A DNA stretch of 33,888 nt. Origin: Rhizobiales bacterium Ga0077556. GTDB taxonomy: Bacteria; Pseudomonadota; Alphaproteobacteria; Rhizobiales; Phreatobacteraceae. The DNA is taken from positions 1 through 33,888 of the forward strand of contig LNFH01000430.1 in the NCBI GenBank assembly GCA_001464235.1, given 5' to 3'. The notes beneath the pieces are model-generated. The model did not search any database. It saw nothing but the letters and a program-made list of their open reading frames with translations, and was not told the origin of the DNA. A program made the translations under genes and the position numbers. This document shows, in pieces, positions 24,157 through 31,421 of the stretch (position 1 is the first letter of the stretch; each line of letters begins with the position of its first letter).

Positions 24157-25047
24157 GTCCCCTGCGCGGTCCAGCGGCAGCCGCGCCAGCGCCTCAGCCA
24201 GGGTCATCAGGTCGGCCTGCAGCCGGCCGAAATCGGCGGTCGGGCGATAGGTCCGCTCGTCCATGTAGATGGCGCGGTTGATCTCGATCTGCACGGCGTG
24301 CACGCCCGTCTGCGGCTGGCCGTAGTGCTCGGTGATGAAGCCGCCCGCATAGGGCTTGTTGCGCACGACGTTGTAGCCGCGCGCCCTGAGCACACCCTCG
24401 ATGAGGTCGCCGACCGAGGGCGAGCAGCTCGTGCCGTAGCGGTCGCCGATGACGATGTCGGCGCGCGGCTTGTCCTCGCGCACCGGCGCCATGGACGGCA
24501 TGGAGTGGCAGTCGACCAGCAGCGCCTCGCCGAAGGCCCGGTGCACCGAGGCGATGAGGCGGCGCAGCGCCCGGTGGTAGGGCTTGTACAGCGTCTCGAT
24601 GCGCACCAGCGCCTCGTCCACCGGCAGGCGGCGGGCGTAGATCTCCTGCGCCTCGCCGACGACGCGCGGGATGGTGCCGAGGCCGCCCGCCACCCGCATG
24701 GAGCGGGTGTTGGCGAACGTCGGCAGCCGTCCGTCGAACATGCGGGGGTCGAGCTCGTAGGGCTCGCGGTTCACGTCCACCATGGAGCGGGGGAAATGCA
24801 CGCGCATCAGCGGCATGCCGCGCTCCACCACCCCGGCGAAGAGCATGTCCACGCCGGTGTCCTCGGACCGGCGCAGCAGCGGCAGATCGAGCCGCACCTG
24901 GTCGATGAAGTGCGGCGGATAGAGCCGGCCGGAATGGGGCGAGTTGAAGATCACCGGCGCCCGCGTCTCCGCCGGCTCCAGCGCCTCGAAGGCGGGGTCG
25001 ATGTCGCAGATCTCGGCTTCCATCGTCACGCGTCCGTCGTGCTGCAT
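24136..25047 (-). CDS. N-formylglutamate amidohydrolase family protein
   Basis: Zinc-type amidohydrolase family (PF05013) that hydrolyses N-formyl-L-glutamate to formate and glutamate in one branch of histidine degradation. The 303-residue protein has NSPHSG (35-40), SMVDVNREPYELDPRMF, VDCHSMPS, and VQIEINRAIYMDE near the C-terminus, all typical of the family. No other hut genes are nearby, so a hut role is not supported. This family member commonly sits next to cpdR in Rhizobiales (from memory), as here, and its true substrate there is unclear. The start may be ATG 25047 or ATG 25023; neither has a strong ribosome site. It is divergent from cpdR across about 230 bases. Confidence 0.88.
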   Translation of the reverse strand: MQHDGRVTMEAEICDIDPAFEALEPAETRAPVIFNSPHSGRLYPPHFIDQVRLDLPLLRRSEDTGVDMLFAGVVERGMPLMRVHFPRSMVDVNREPYELDPRMFDGRLPTFANTRSMRVAGGLGTIPRVVGEAQEIYARRLPVDEALVRIETLYKPYHRALRRLIASVHRAFGEALLVDCHSMPSMAPVREDKPRADIVIGDRYGTSCSPSVGDLIEGVLRARGYNVVRNKPYAGGFITEHYGQPQTGVHAVQIEINRAIYMDERTYRPTADFGRLQADLMTLAEALARLPLDRAGDWRIAAE

Positions 25048-25179
25048 GCCGCCCTACTCTAGCGCGCGGCGCGGCCGTGTGAACCCGCCTCGCAGGCAGG
25101 CCAGCGACGCAGGAGACGCCGTGCGCGGGGTCGGGGCTGTCTGCCGCAACGTCGGGAAACAGCCCGCACCTTGGGGATA

Positions 25180-25197
25180 TTCACCGCACATTTACCA
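25180..25197 (+). promoter_or_regulatory. Candidate CtrA-binding site upstream of cpdR
   Basis: TTCA (25180-25183), seven bases, then TTTACCAT (25191-25198) compares with the CtrA consensus TTAA-N7-TTAA and the half-site TTAACCAT. Each half has one mismatch. It lies about 85 bases before the cpdR start, in the divergent promoter region. Confidence 0.3.
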
Positions 25198-25281
25198 TCT
25201 TCGTGCTTGATGAGGCACAAGCGGGACCGGGTTCGCTACACCGCCTCCCCGACGACGGACGGACGAAGGACCGCATTCAGC

Positions 25282-25647
25282 ATGGGCAAGATTCTGCTGG
25301 CCGAAGACGACAACGACATGCGCCGGTTCCTGGTCAAGGCGCTGCAGACCGCCGGTTACGACGTCGCCCATTTCGACAACGGCCTGTCCGCCTACCACCG
25401 CCTGCGCGAGGAGCCCTTCGAGCTCCTGCTCACCGACATCGTCATGCCGGAGATGGACGGCATCGAGCTCGCCCGCCGCGCCACCGAACTCGACCCGGAC
25501 ATCAAGGTCATGTTCATCACCGGCTTCGCCGCCGTGGCCCTGCAGCCGGACTCGCAGGCCCCCAAGGACGCCAAGATCCTCTCCAAGCCCTTCCACCTGC
25601 GCGACCTCGTCAACGAGGTCGAGAAGATGCTCCAGCAGGCCGCCTGA
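25282..25647 (+). CDS. cpdR: Cell-cycle response regulator CpdR
   Basis: A single-domain receiver of 121 residues that in its unphosphorylated form helps ClpXP degrade cell-cycle proteins and reaches the pole in alphaproteobacteria; it is phosphorylated through the CckA-ChpT relay. The acidic pocket is LAEDDNDM (Asp9, Asp10), the phospho-acceptor is Asp52 in LLLTDIVMPEMDG, the switch Thr is in MFITGFAAVAL, and the Lys is in ILSKPFHLRDLV. The sequence PKDAKILSKPFHLRDLVNEV is close to diagnostic for CpdR. The ATG at 25282 starts the receiver directly (MGKILLAEDD); the ribosome site (AAGGA) is rather distant. There is no output domain. It is followed by tRNA-Val on the same strand. Confidence 0.95.
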   Translation: MGKILLAEDDNDMRRFLVKALQTAGYDVAHFDNGLSAYHRLREEPFELLLTDIVMPEMDGIELARRATELDPDIKVMFITGFAAVALQPDSQAPKDAKILSKPFHLRDLVNEVEKMLQQAA

Positions 25648-25751
25648 GGCCCCGTCCACAGCGGCGCATTTGGGCCGCGCGATCCTCTTGCACGCTCGCG
25701 CGACCCCCGCTATACGGTGCGCCTCGCTTTCGCGGTCCCCGGATCGCAAAA

Positions 25752-25826
25752 GGGCGCGTAGCTCAGCGGGAGAGCACTACGTTGACATCGTAGGGGTCAC
25801 TGGTTCGATCCCAGTCGTGCCCACCA
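25752..25826 (+). tRNA. tRNA-Val (anticodon GAC)
   Basis: A full cloverleaf is visible. The acceptor stem GGGCGCG pairs with CGTGCCC (one G-U), the D arm contains GCTCAGCGGGAGAGC, the anticodon stem CTACG/CGTAG holds the loop TTGACAT with anticodon GAC, and the T arm has GGTTCGATCCC. The discriminator A is followed by an encoded CCA at 25824-25826. The terminator hairpin starts nine bases later. Confidence 0.97.
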
Positions 25827-25834
25827 TTCGAAGG

Positions 25835-25868
25835 AAAACCCCGCCGGAGCGATCCGGCGGGGTTTTTC
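25835..25868 (+). terminator. Intrinsic terminator after tRNA-Val
   Basis: A 14-base-pair stem, AAAACCCCGCCGGA (25835-25848) with TCCGGCGGGGTTTT (25853-25866), closed by a GCGA tetraloop and running into TTTTT. It may also act on the convergent PAS-HTH gene, whose stop is 27 bases further on. Confidence 0.88.
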
Positions 25869-25895
25869 GTTCGGGCGGGGCGCGCGCGTGGCGTG

Positions 25896-26942
25896 CTAGC
25901 CGTCCAGCAGGCAGACGTTGCCCGCGGGGCCATAGCAGAGGATCGCGCCGCCCTCGCGCAGGGCCTCGATGATCCGCGTCACCAGCGGATCGCTCGGCCG
26001 CGAACTCGTGTCCGATTCAAGCCGCTGCACGGTGGAGACCGAAACCCCGGCGCGCTTCGCCAGGTCGATGACGGACCAGTTCATCAAAGCGCGCGCCGCC
26101 CGCACGTGACGGGGCTCGATGTGCCGGATGTTCACCTGCGGCACGTCGGCGCCTCCCATGTGCAGGCTGAAGCAGTGCCATTCCAGCACGTCCCCATGGT
26201 CGTCGCGGATGGGCACCCCGCCGAGCAGAAGCGGCACGCGTCGGCGGTGACGCTCGTCCGGCGTCAGGTGGTAGAATGAGAATGCCAGGCCTTCGGTGAT
26301 GGCGGCGCGCACCTTCTCCAGCACCAGGGCGTCCTCGAAGGAGGGCGCCCCATGGTCGCTCGGGGACGGCGGGAAGCTGGGAGCCGGCGTGCTGGTCGGC
26401 ACGCAGTCGATGGGGCGCCCGTTCGCATCGACGCTCCAGGTTCTCAGGGCCAGATGATGGAACAGGCCCTGCCGCCGCCGGTCGTTCAGCGCCAGCAGCC
26501 GCGCCGCCTCCTCCTGCGCCGTCACGTCTGTGACGATGCCGACGACGCTCGCCACCACCCCGTTGTCGCCGAGCACGGGCTCGGCCAGGGTGTGGATCCA
26601 GCGCACGGTCCGGTCGGCGCGCAGGATGCGGAAGGTCTGCTGGGACGGCGCACCGCGCAGCGAGAGGGAAAAGGCGTCGACAGCGAACCGGGAGTCGCGG
26701 GGATGCGCCATCCTCGCGATCGACGAGGGATGGAAGGGCCGGCTCAGCGAGGCCGCTCCAAGGATCTGATGAACGCCCGACGAGCAATGCGCCTGCCCCG
26801 ACGCAACGTCATAGACCCAAATGCCGAAACGGCCGATGGACTCGACCTTCGATAGCAAATCTCTTGAAGAGATATTCTTGGGAATCTGTACTGTTAAAGC
26901 CATAGCTGAGTAAGTTGACGACATCGAACCACCCGCAGACAT
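25896..26942 (-). CDS. PAS-domain helix-turn-helix transcriptional regulator
   Basis: A cytoplasmic one-component regulator of 348 residues with sensor first and DNA-binding domain last. A PAS domain covers about residues 30-140 (FGIWVYDVASGQAHCSSGV, VRWIHTLAEPVLGDNGVVAS, ending GIVTDVTAQEEAARL, a PAC-like tail). A second sensor-like region at about 160-270 has VPIRDDHGDVLEWHCFSLHM. The C-terminal Xre/HTH_3 domain is RAARALMNWSVIDLAKRAGV with SVSTVQRLES (about 279-331), a form shared with many small alphaproteobacterial Xre proteins. The ligand is unknown. The ATG at 26942 is a compromise: ATG 27047 would add 35 residues without conserved character, and ATG 26924 is also possible. Confidence 0.82.
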   Translation of the reverse strand: MSAGGSMSSTYSAMALTVQIPKNISSRDLLSKVESIGRFGIWVYDVASGQAHCSSGVHQILGAASLSRPFHPSSIARMAHPRDSRFAVDAFSLSLRGAPSQQTFRILRADRTVRWIHTLAEPVLGDNGVVASVVGIVTDVTAQEEAARLLALNDRRRQGLFHHLALRTWSVDANGRPIDCVPTSTPAPSFPPSPSDHGAPSFEDALVLEKVRAAITEGLAFSFYHLTPDERHRRRVPLLLGGVPIRDDHGDVLEWHCFSLHMGGADVPQVNIRHIEPRHVRAARALMNWSVIDLAKRAGVSVSTVQRLESDTSSRPSDPLVTRIIEALREGGAILCYGPAGNVCLLDG

Positions 26943-27526
26943 CACCTTGCCGGGGGTGTGTCCACCTACCGTTGAGGGTGCTCGAATTCCTGCTCGGGGG
27001 ATACCCGAAGCCAACGGCCGCATTGTGCGAAATTGCTGTGAATTCATTCATTTCCACGGGCAGCACACGTGATCCACTCACGATGATACAGCCGCTGCAA
27101 CAAAAGTGATTCCCCGGTCATTTTCCGCGCATCACACAAATGCGACGATACGTGCGGCGTCCCGTGCCTCGCGCGGAGGTACATCGCGGGGTTTCATTGC
27201 GATGTTCCTCTACGTCCCAGGTAGCAATCCCGACATCCCCAGGGCCGCGACGGCTCGCAAGACAGCACCAGAATTTCGACGGCCTCGCAGCGGCCCTGTA
27301 TTCCCGTCGGCGGCGGCGCGGCACGTCCGCCCGCCCGCAATCCACAACCGGGAATGGTGGTAGCCTGATGCTTCAAAAATGGTCAGCTCGCAGCCATGCG
27401 CGAGCCGCATGGTAAATGGCTGGTTAACGCGCCCACCGTTCCACTGCCCGCGCCGCTGGAGGTCAGCTGCCGGGCCCGCCCTTCGGGTCCGTGGATGAGA
27501 TCAGACACGAGCGCTTGGGGGCCACC
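26943..27526. other. Divergent intergenic region between PAS-HTH and chemoreceptor genes
   Basis: About 580 bases without a convincing gene, visibly lower in GC than its surroundings near 26870-27130. Several short open frames exist but lack ribosome sites and family features. It contains a CtrA-like site at 27413-27427 and an imperfect palindrome GTGA-TCCAC-TCAC near 27069-27081 that could be an operator. It presumably holds the promoters of both flanking genes. Confidence 0.5.
27413..27427 (+). promoter_or_regulatory. Candidate CtrA-binding site upstream of the chemoreceptor gene
   Basis: TAAA (27413-27416), seven bases, TTAA (27424-27427) is one mismatch from TTAA-N7-TTAA. It is about 100 bases before the likely start of the methyl-accepting chemotaxis gene. 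CtrA commonly controls motility and chemotaxis genes in alphaproteobacteria. Confidence 0.3.
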
Positions 27527-29233
27527 GTGACATTCTTGAGCAATCTACGCATCCTGACGAAGATCCTGTCGGTCATTGCGATCCTTTCTCTCGTTTCCAT
27601 CGCCATCGCCTTCGTCGGCGCGCGGTCGCTGGGTTCCCTCAACGACGCGACCGACGTGATGGAAGCCGCCGCCGACAACGCCCTGCTGGCTGCGCGGATG
27701 AACCAGAACATTCTCGCGCTGAACCGCGCCGAGGTCGACGTCTCCGCCGATGCGCGCGCCGACAACCTGCGGGCCGCCCGGGCCGTCGTCGAGGAGGAGC
27801 TGAAGACCTATCGCGATCGCCGGGCCCGGATCGAGCGCACCCTGCCGGCCGAAATGCGCCCGAAACTGGTCGAGATCGACGCCGCCTTCAGCGCTTATGA
27901 GCGCGAGCTGCGCGACACGTTCGAAGCCGCCGCGCGGGTGCGTAACTTCGAGATGTCGGCGGAGATGCGGGTGGTGCGCGAATCCGTCGAATCGAACCGT
28001 CCGCTGGTCAGCAATCTGCGCGCGACGTTGCGGACGCTCGCCGACGCGCTCGACAGCCACGTCAACAAGGTCTCGCAATCGGCCACCGCCGAATATCAGC
28101 GCAGCTCCACGCTGATGGTCGCGATCGCCGCCATCGGCATCACCGTGGGCCTGAGCCTCGGCTTCTTCATCGGCCAGTTCGGCATCGCCCGGCCGATCCG
28201 CGCCGTCGTCGCGACCCTGCAGAGCCTGGCCTCCGGCACATTCGGCGTCGACATCGCCGGTACCGAGCGCAAGGACGAGGTCGGCGACGTCGCCCGCGCC
28301 GCCGTGGTCTTCAAGCAGAATGGCGAGGAGAAGCTGCGGCTCGAGGCCGAACAGGCCGCCGCCGCCGCCCGCGCCGCCGACGAGAAGCGCGCCACGATGA
28401 ACGAGCTCGCCGACCAGTTCGACCAGGCCGTCGGCGGGATCGTCGCGGCCGTGTCGTCCGCCGCGACCGAACTCGAGGCGGCAGCCAAGACCCTCACCAC
28501 CACCGCCGAGGAGACCTCCATCCAGTCCTCGGCCGTGGCCTCCGCGTCGGAGCAGACGTCGAGCAACGTCCAGACCGTCGCGGCCTCGGCGGAGGAGATG
28601 TCCGTCTCGGTGCGGGAGATCGCGACACAGGTGGCCAAGTCGACCCAGATCGCTGGCCAGGCGGTCGTCGAGGCCGGAGAAACCTCTGCGAAAATGGCCG
28701 AACTGGCGAAGTCGACCCAGGCCATCGGAGAGATCGTCAACCTCATCAACGAGATCGCCGGCCAGACCAACCTCCTGGCGCTGAACGCCACGATCGAGGC
28801 GGCCCGCGCCGGCGAGGCCGGCCGTGGCTTCGCGGTCGTCGCCTCCGAGGTCAAGCTGCTCGCCGAACAGACGAGCAAGGCGACAGCCCAGATCGGCGCG
28901 CAGATCTCGCAGATCCAGCTCGCCTCAACCACCGCGGTGGATGCGATCACCGCAATCGGCGCGACGATCCGCGAGATGAACAACATCTCCACGTCCATCG
29001 CCGGGGCCATCGAGGAACAGACCTCGGCCACCAGCGAGATCGCCCGCAACGTGCAGCAGGCCTCCGCCGGGACCAGCGAGGTCTCCGCCAACATCGAGGG
29101 CGTCAGCCAGGCGGCCTCCAGCACCGGCGCGGCGGCGTCGCAGGTCCTGACGTCGGCCTCCGAGCTGTCGCAGAACTCCGCGAAGCTGTCGGCCGAGCTG
29201 CAGCGCTTCCTCGCCACTGTCCGGGCGGCTTGA
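27527..29233 (+). CDS. Methyl-accepting chemotaxis protein
   Basis: A transmembrane chemoreceptor of 568 residues that controls CheA in polar arrays. Helix 1 is at about residues 10-32 and a four-helix-bundle-type periplasmic sensor at 35-190. Helix 2 is at 194-216 ([20 protein letters not shown]), HAMP at 217-270 and the signalling domain to the end. The hairpin tip reads [20 protein letters not shown] followed by [16 protein letters not shown] (about 405-441), nearly invariant in the family. There is no C-terminal CheR-binding pentapeptide. GTG 27527 ([14 protein letters not shown]) fits the family better than the upstream GTG at 27491, and GGGGG lies just before it. No che genes are adjacent, so this is an orphan receptor. 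The ligand is unknown. Confidence 0.93.
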   Translation: MTFLSNLRILTKILSVIAILSLVSIAIAFVGARSLGSLNDATDVMEAAADNALLAARMNQNILALNRAEVDVSADARADNLRAARAVVEEELKTYRDRRARIERTLPAEMRPKLVEIDAAFSAYERELRDTFEAAARVRNFEMSAEMRVVRESVESNRPLVSNLRATLRTLADALDSHVNKVSQSATAEYQRSSTLMVAIAAIGITVGLSLGFFIGQFGIARPIRAVVATLQSLASGTFGVDIAGTERKDEVGDVARAAVVFKQNGEEKLRLEAEQAAAAARAADEKRATMNELADQFDQAVGGIVAAVSSAATELEAAAKTLTTTAEETSIQSSAVASASEQTSSNVQTVAASAEEMSVSVREIATQVAKSTQIAGQAVVEAGETSAKMAELAKSTQAIGEIVNLINEIAGQTNLLALNATIEAARAGEAGRGFAVVASEVKLLAEQTSKATAQIGAQISQIQLASTTAVDAITAIGATIREMNNISTSIAGAIEEQTSATSEIARNVQQASAGTSEVSANIEGVSQAASSTGAAASQVLTSASELSQNSAKLSAELQRFLATVRAA

Positions 29234-29246
29234 ACGCTCGAACGCC

Positions 29247-29271
29247 GCGGCGCCGGGTTGTCCGGCGCCGC
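29247..29271 (+). terminator. Strong hairpin after the chemoreceptor gene
   Basis: A perfect 10-base-pair stem, GCGGCGCCGG with CCGGCGCCGC, around a five-base loop, 13 bases after the chemoreceptor stop. It has no T run, so it may be a weak terminator or an mRNA-stabilising structure that separates expression of the chemoreceptor from the small gene at 29307. Confidence 0.38.
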
Positions 29272-29306
29272 AAGCTCTTCGTCGCCGCCGATCAGGACAT
29301 CAGACC

Positions 29307-29567
29307 ATGGCCTCAGCCATCATTCCCTTCCCGCCGAGACCGACGCCCTCGCCCGCGCCATCCCATCCCGACACCAACCTTGCCTCGTTGGTCGACGAAT
29401 TGATGGGGTTGCGGCACCAGCTGCTGCTGCAGCGCGACCTCGTCCTGCAGAGCGCCGGGACCGGAGCCCTCACGCCTCAGGTCGGCACCGCCTTCTGCGA
29501 CGTGATCGAAGCCCTGGCGCGATCCATCGACATCGTGGTCTTCGCGGTCCTGGGCGACCGGCGATGA
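29307..29567 (+). CDS. Small hypothetical protein downstream of the chemoreceptor
   Basis: An unrecognised 86-residue protein without a signal peptide. A Pro-rich N-terminus (MASAIIPFPPRPTPSPAPSH) is followed by two predicted amphipathic helices, LVDELMGLRHQLLLQRDLVL and CDVIEALARSIDIVVFAVLG. The codon bias matches real genes, and AGGACA lies upstream of the ATG. Its position 73 bases after the chemoreceptor gene on the same strand suggests co-expression and perhaps a chemotaxis-associated role, but this is inference only. Confidence 0.58.
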   Translation: MASAIIPFPPRPTPSPAPSHPDTNLASLVDELMGLRHQLLLQRDLVLQSAGTGALTPQVGTAFCDVIEALARSIDIVVFAVLGDRR

Positions 29568-29642
29568 AAGCGGGGGCCCGCGGCCGCCCCCCGCCCGGTT
29601 TCCGCTTCCTGCGGCTTCACTTCGCGTTGCGCGGACCGCGGA

Positions 29643-29882
29643 TCAGGGCCGCGGAGGGGTGTTCCGCGGAGGGGTGTTCCGCGGAGGGGTGTTCCGCGGA
29701 GGGGTGACTTGCGGCCGCCGGACGACCGGCGGATGGATGACCGGCGGATGGATGACCGGCGGATGGAGGGTCGGCGGACCCGATCTGGACCCCGACTGCG
29801 CGTGCGCGGTCAGTACGGCGGCCGGCCCCACAGCCAAGGCGGTGACGAGCGCCGCAGCCACGGCGAGATGTCGATGCTTCAT
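29643..29882 (-). CDS. Small exported protein built of tandem pentapeptides
   Basis: A 79-residue protein with a clear signal peptide (MKHRHLAVAAALVTALAVGP, cleavage near LTAHAQ). After a short SGSRSGPPTL spacer it consists of HPPVI repeats and then PPRNT repeats, ending in PPRP. Both repeat blocks reflect 15-base DNA tandem repeats (29651-29708 and 29724-29768). The ATG at 29880-29882 has GGGGA five bases upstream. It is probably a disordered envelope peptide. No family is recognised. Repeat number could vary between strains. Confidence 0.62.
   Translation of the reverse strand: MKHRHLAVAAALVTALAVGPAAVLTAHAQSGSRSGPPTLHPPVIHPPVIHPPVVRRPQVTPPRNTPPRNTPPRNTPPRP
29651..29708. repeat. 15-base tandem repeat, about 3.9 copies
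   Basis: The unit GCGGAGGGGTGTTCC repeats exactly at 29651, 29666 and 29681, with a partial fourth copy at 29696. It encodes the PPRNT repeats on the minus strand. The unit length is a multiple of three, so copy-number changes keep the frame. Confidence 0.95.
29724..29768. repeat. 15-base tandem repeat, 3 copies
   Basis: The unit GACCGGCGGATGGAT repeats at 29724, 29739 and 29754, the last with one mismatch. It encodes the HPPVI repeats of the same gene on the minus strand and is unrelated in sequence to the neighbouring repeat block. Confidence 0.93.
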
Positions 29883-30003
29883 GATATCCCCAAAGTGCCC
29901 CGCCGGTACGCTAATGCAGCTCGACCTTTTTAGCCAAGGCCACAACCGCCGCCGCCTCGCCAGCCTTGAGGGAACCATCCCTCCGATACCGCGTTGACCA
30001 GGC

Positions 30004-30369
30004 ATGCCCCAACCGCGGATCCGGCGAGTAGCGACAGGTCTGGCGGGCGCAGCCCTTGCGCTCGCGCTGGGTGCCTGCGCCTCCAATTACGCGACGCAGG
30101 GGCCGTTGACGGTCCGCTCCGACCTGCCCGCCTCCTACATCGCCGGCTGCATCGAGGGCCTGTTCAACACGCGCATTCCCCTGGTGAGGCGCTCGCCGCT
30201 CATCGGCGGCACGCTGATCAAGGTGATGGATTTCAACGACCACACCATCGCAGCCGTCTCCGTGCTCACCGAGAACGGCGAGACCCGCGTCGCCTTCGTC
30301 TCCGATCACGCCGACCGCTTCTTCTACGAGCACCTCTTCCGCCAGTGCGTTGCGGTGCCCGGCCGCTGA
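30004..30369 (+). CDS. Small lipoprotein of unknown function
   Basis: A 121-residue protein with a lipoprotein signal: a basic start (MPQPRIRRVA), a hydrophobic stretch and the lipobox LGAC with lipidated Cys25, followed by ASNYATQG. Ala and Ser after the Cys, with no Asp at +2, predict outer-membrane sorting. The mature part contains SYIAGCIEGLF and FVSDHADRFFYEHLFRQC, with two further cysteines that could form a disulfide. No known family is recognised. It lies 72 bases before the carrier-protein cassette on the same strand and may or may not be co-transcribed. Confidence 0.7.
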   Translation: MPQPRIRRVATGLAGAALALALGACASNYATQGPLTVRSDLPASYIAGCIEGLFNTRIPLVRRSPLIGGTLIKVMDFNDHTIAAVSVLTENGETRVAFVSDHADRFFYEHLFRQCVAVPGR

Positions 30370-30441
30370 GGGCGGACGTCAGAGGCAGCGGCCGCGCCGC
30401 GGATCGATTATGATCGCCCCGGGGACGAATCGGGGCACGAC

Positions 30442-30741
30442 ATGACGGCAGAGGCGGCAGCCCGCGACATCGAGGCGAAGATCCGCGACCTCGTCGCCTT
30501 CATCACCGGCGAGGAGGCCGCGGGCTACGACGCCGCGTCCCCCCTCATCGGCGAGAAGGCCGTGGTGGATTCGCAAGGGCTCCTCGAGGTGATGCTCGGC
30601 CTGGAGGACTTCGCCGGCGAACGCTTCGGCAAGCCCTTCGACTGGATGAACGACGCCGCCTTCTCCTCCTCCCGCAGTCCCTTCCGCACCATCGGCACGC
30701 TCGCCGCCCATATGGCCGCCCAGATGGCGGACGGCGCGTGA
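30442..30741 (+). CDS. Acyl carrier protein-like protein
   Basis: A 99-residue stand-alone carrier protein. The attachment motif is VVDSQGLLEVMLGLEDF, with Ser44 expected to carry 4'-phosphopantetheine; the DSxxLLE form matches ACP/PCP domains, though it is not the DSL of FabF-pathway AcpP. An N-terminal helix (EAKIRDLVAFI) and a C-terminal helix (TIGTLAAHMAAQM) complete the four-helix bundle. The insertion FDWMNDAAFSSSRSPFRT is longer than in AcpP. It overlaps the reductase gene by four bases (GTGA), so it is translationally coupled. The housekeeping acpP is a different gene, normally beside fabG/fabF. Confidence 0.8.
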   Translation: MTAEAAARDIEAKIRDLVAFITGEEAAGYDAASPLIGEKAVVDSQGLLEVMLGLEDFAGERFGKPFDWMNDAAFSSSRSPFRTIGTLAAHMAAQMADGA

Positions 30742-31421
30742 GGCGCACCCTCCTCGTCACGGGGGCGAGCCGCGGCCTCGGCCGCGCCATCGCCGACCGG
30801 GCCCTGGCCGCCGGCTACGACGTCGTCGGCCTCGCGCGGTCGGAGGTCGAGGCGCCCTTCCCCATCCACGCCTGCGACGTCGCCGACGCCGCGGCGGTGA
30901 AGGCGGTTGCCGCTGCGCTCCCCCGCGAGACGCCGCTCTGGGGCGTCGTCAATGCCGCCGGCATCGCCTCGATGAACCTCGCGCTGATGACGCCGGCCGC
31001 GACCGTGCAGAAGGTGATCGCCACCAACCTGATGGGCGCGATCCACGTCTCCCAGGCCTTCGCCCCGGCGCTGGTGCGGGCGAAGGGCGGGCGCATCATC
31101 CACTTCTCCACCATCGCCGTGCCGCTGGGCCTTGCCGGCGAGGCCGTCTATGTCGCCTCCAAGGCCGGCGTCGAGGGCTTTGCCCGCACCTTCGCCCGCG
31201 AGGTCGCGGGCTTCGGCGTCACCGTCAACTGCATCGCGCCGGGCCCCATCGACACCGACCTCATCGCCAAGGTGCCGGCCGAGGCCATCGACCGCATCGT
31301 CCGCCGCCAGGTGGTGCAGCGGAAGGGCACGCCCGACGACGTCTGGGACGTCGCCGACTTCCTCCTTTCCGACGCGGCCGGCATGATCTCCGGCCAGGTC
31401 CTAGCCATCGGCGGGGCGTGA
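30738..31421 (+). CDS. Short-chain dehydrogenase/reductase, FabG-like
   Basis: A 227-residue NAD(P)H-dependent oxidoreductase. The cofactor motif TGASRGLG is at residues 8-15, NAAG follows in VVNAAGIAS, and the catalytic set is Ser124, Tyr138 and Lys142 (FSTIAVP, YVASKAG). The C-terminal VNCIAPGPIDTDL and ISGQVLAIGGA are typical of 3-oxoacyl-ACP reductases. It is somewhat shorter than FabG (about 245). It starts with GTG overlapping the carrier-protein stop and overlaps the ligase start, so the three are made together. Its likely substrate is an acyl group on that carrier (inference). Confidence 0.88.
   Translation: MRRTLLVTGASRGLGRAIADRALAAGYDVVGLARSEVEAPFPIHACDVADAAAVKAVAAALPRETPLWGVVNAAGIASMNLALMTPAATVQKVIATNLMGAIHVSQAFAPALVRAKGGRIIHFSTIAVPLGLAGEAVYVASKAGVEGFARTFAREVAGFGVTVNCIAPGPIDTDLIAKVPAEAIDRIVRRQVVQRKGTPDDVWDVADFLLSDAAGMISGQVLAIGGA

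Noticed and set aside
24136..25047. A histidine utilisation (hut) operon around the N-formylglutamate amidohydrolase
   Set aside because: No hutU, hutH, hutI or hutF is in the window; the gene stands alone beside cpdR.
27106..27363. Short open frames in the gap between the PAS-HTH and chemoreceptor genes
   Set aside because: They lack ribosome sites, typical codon bias and any family feature, and several overlap each other on both strands.
29651..29768. A CRISPR array
   Set aside because: The repeats are 15 bases long, directly adjacent without unique spacers, and keep a reading frame: protein-coding minisatellites.
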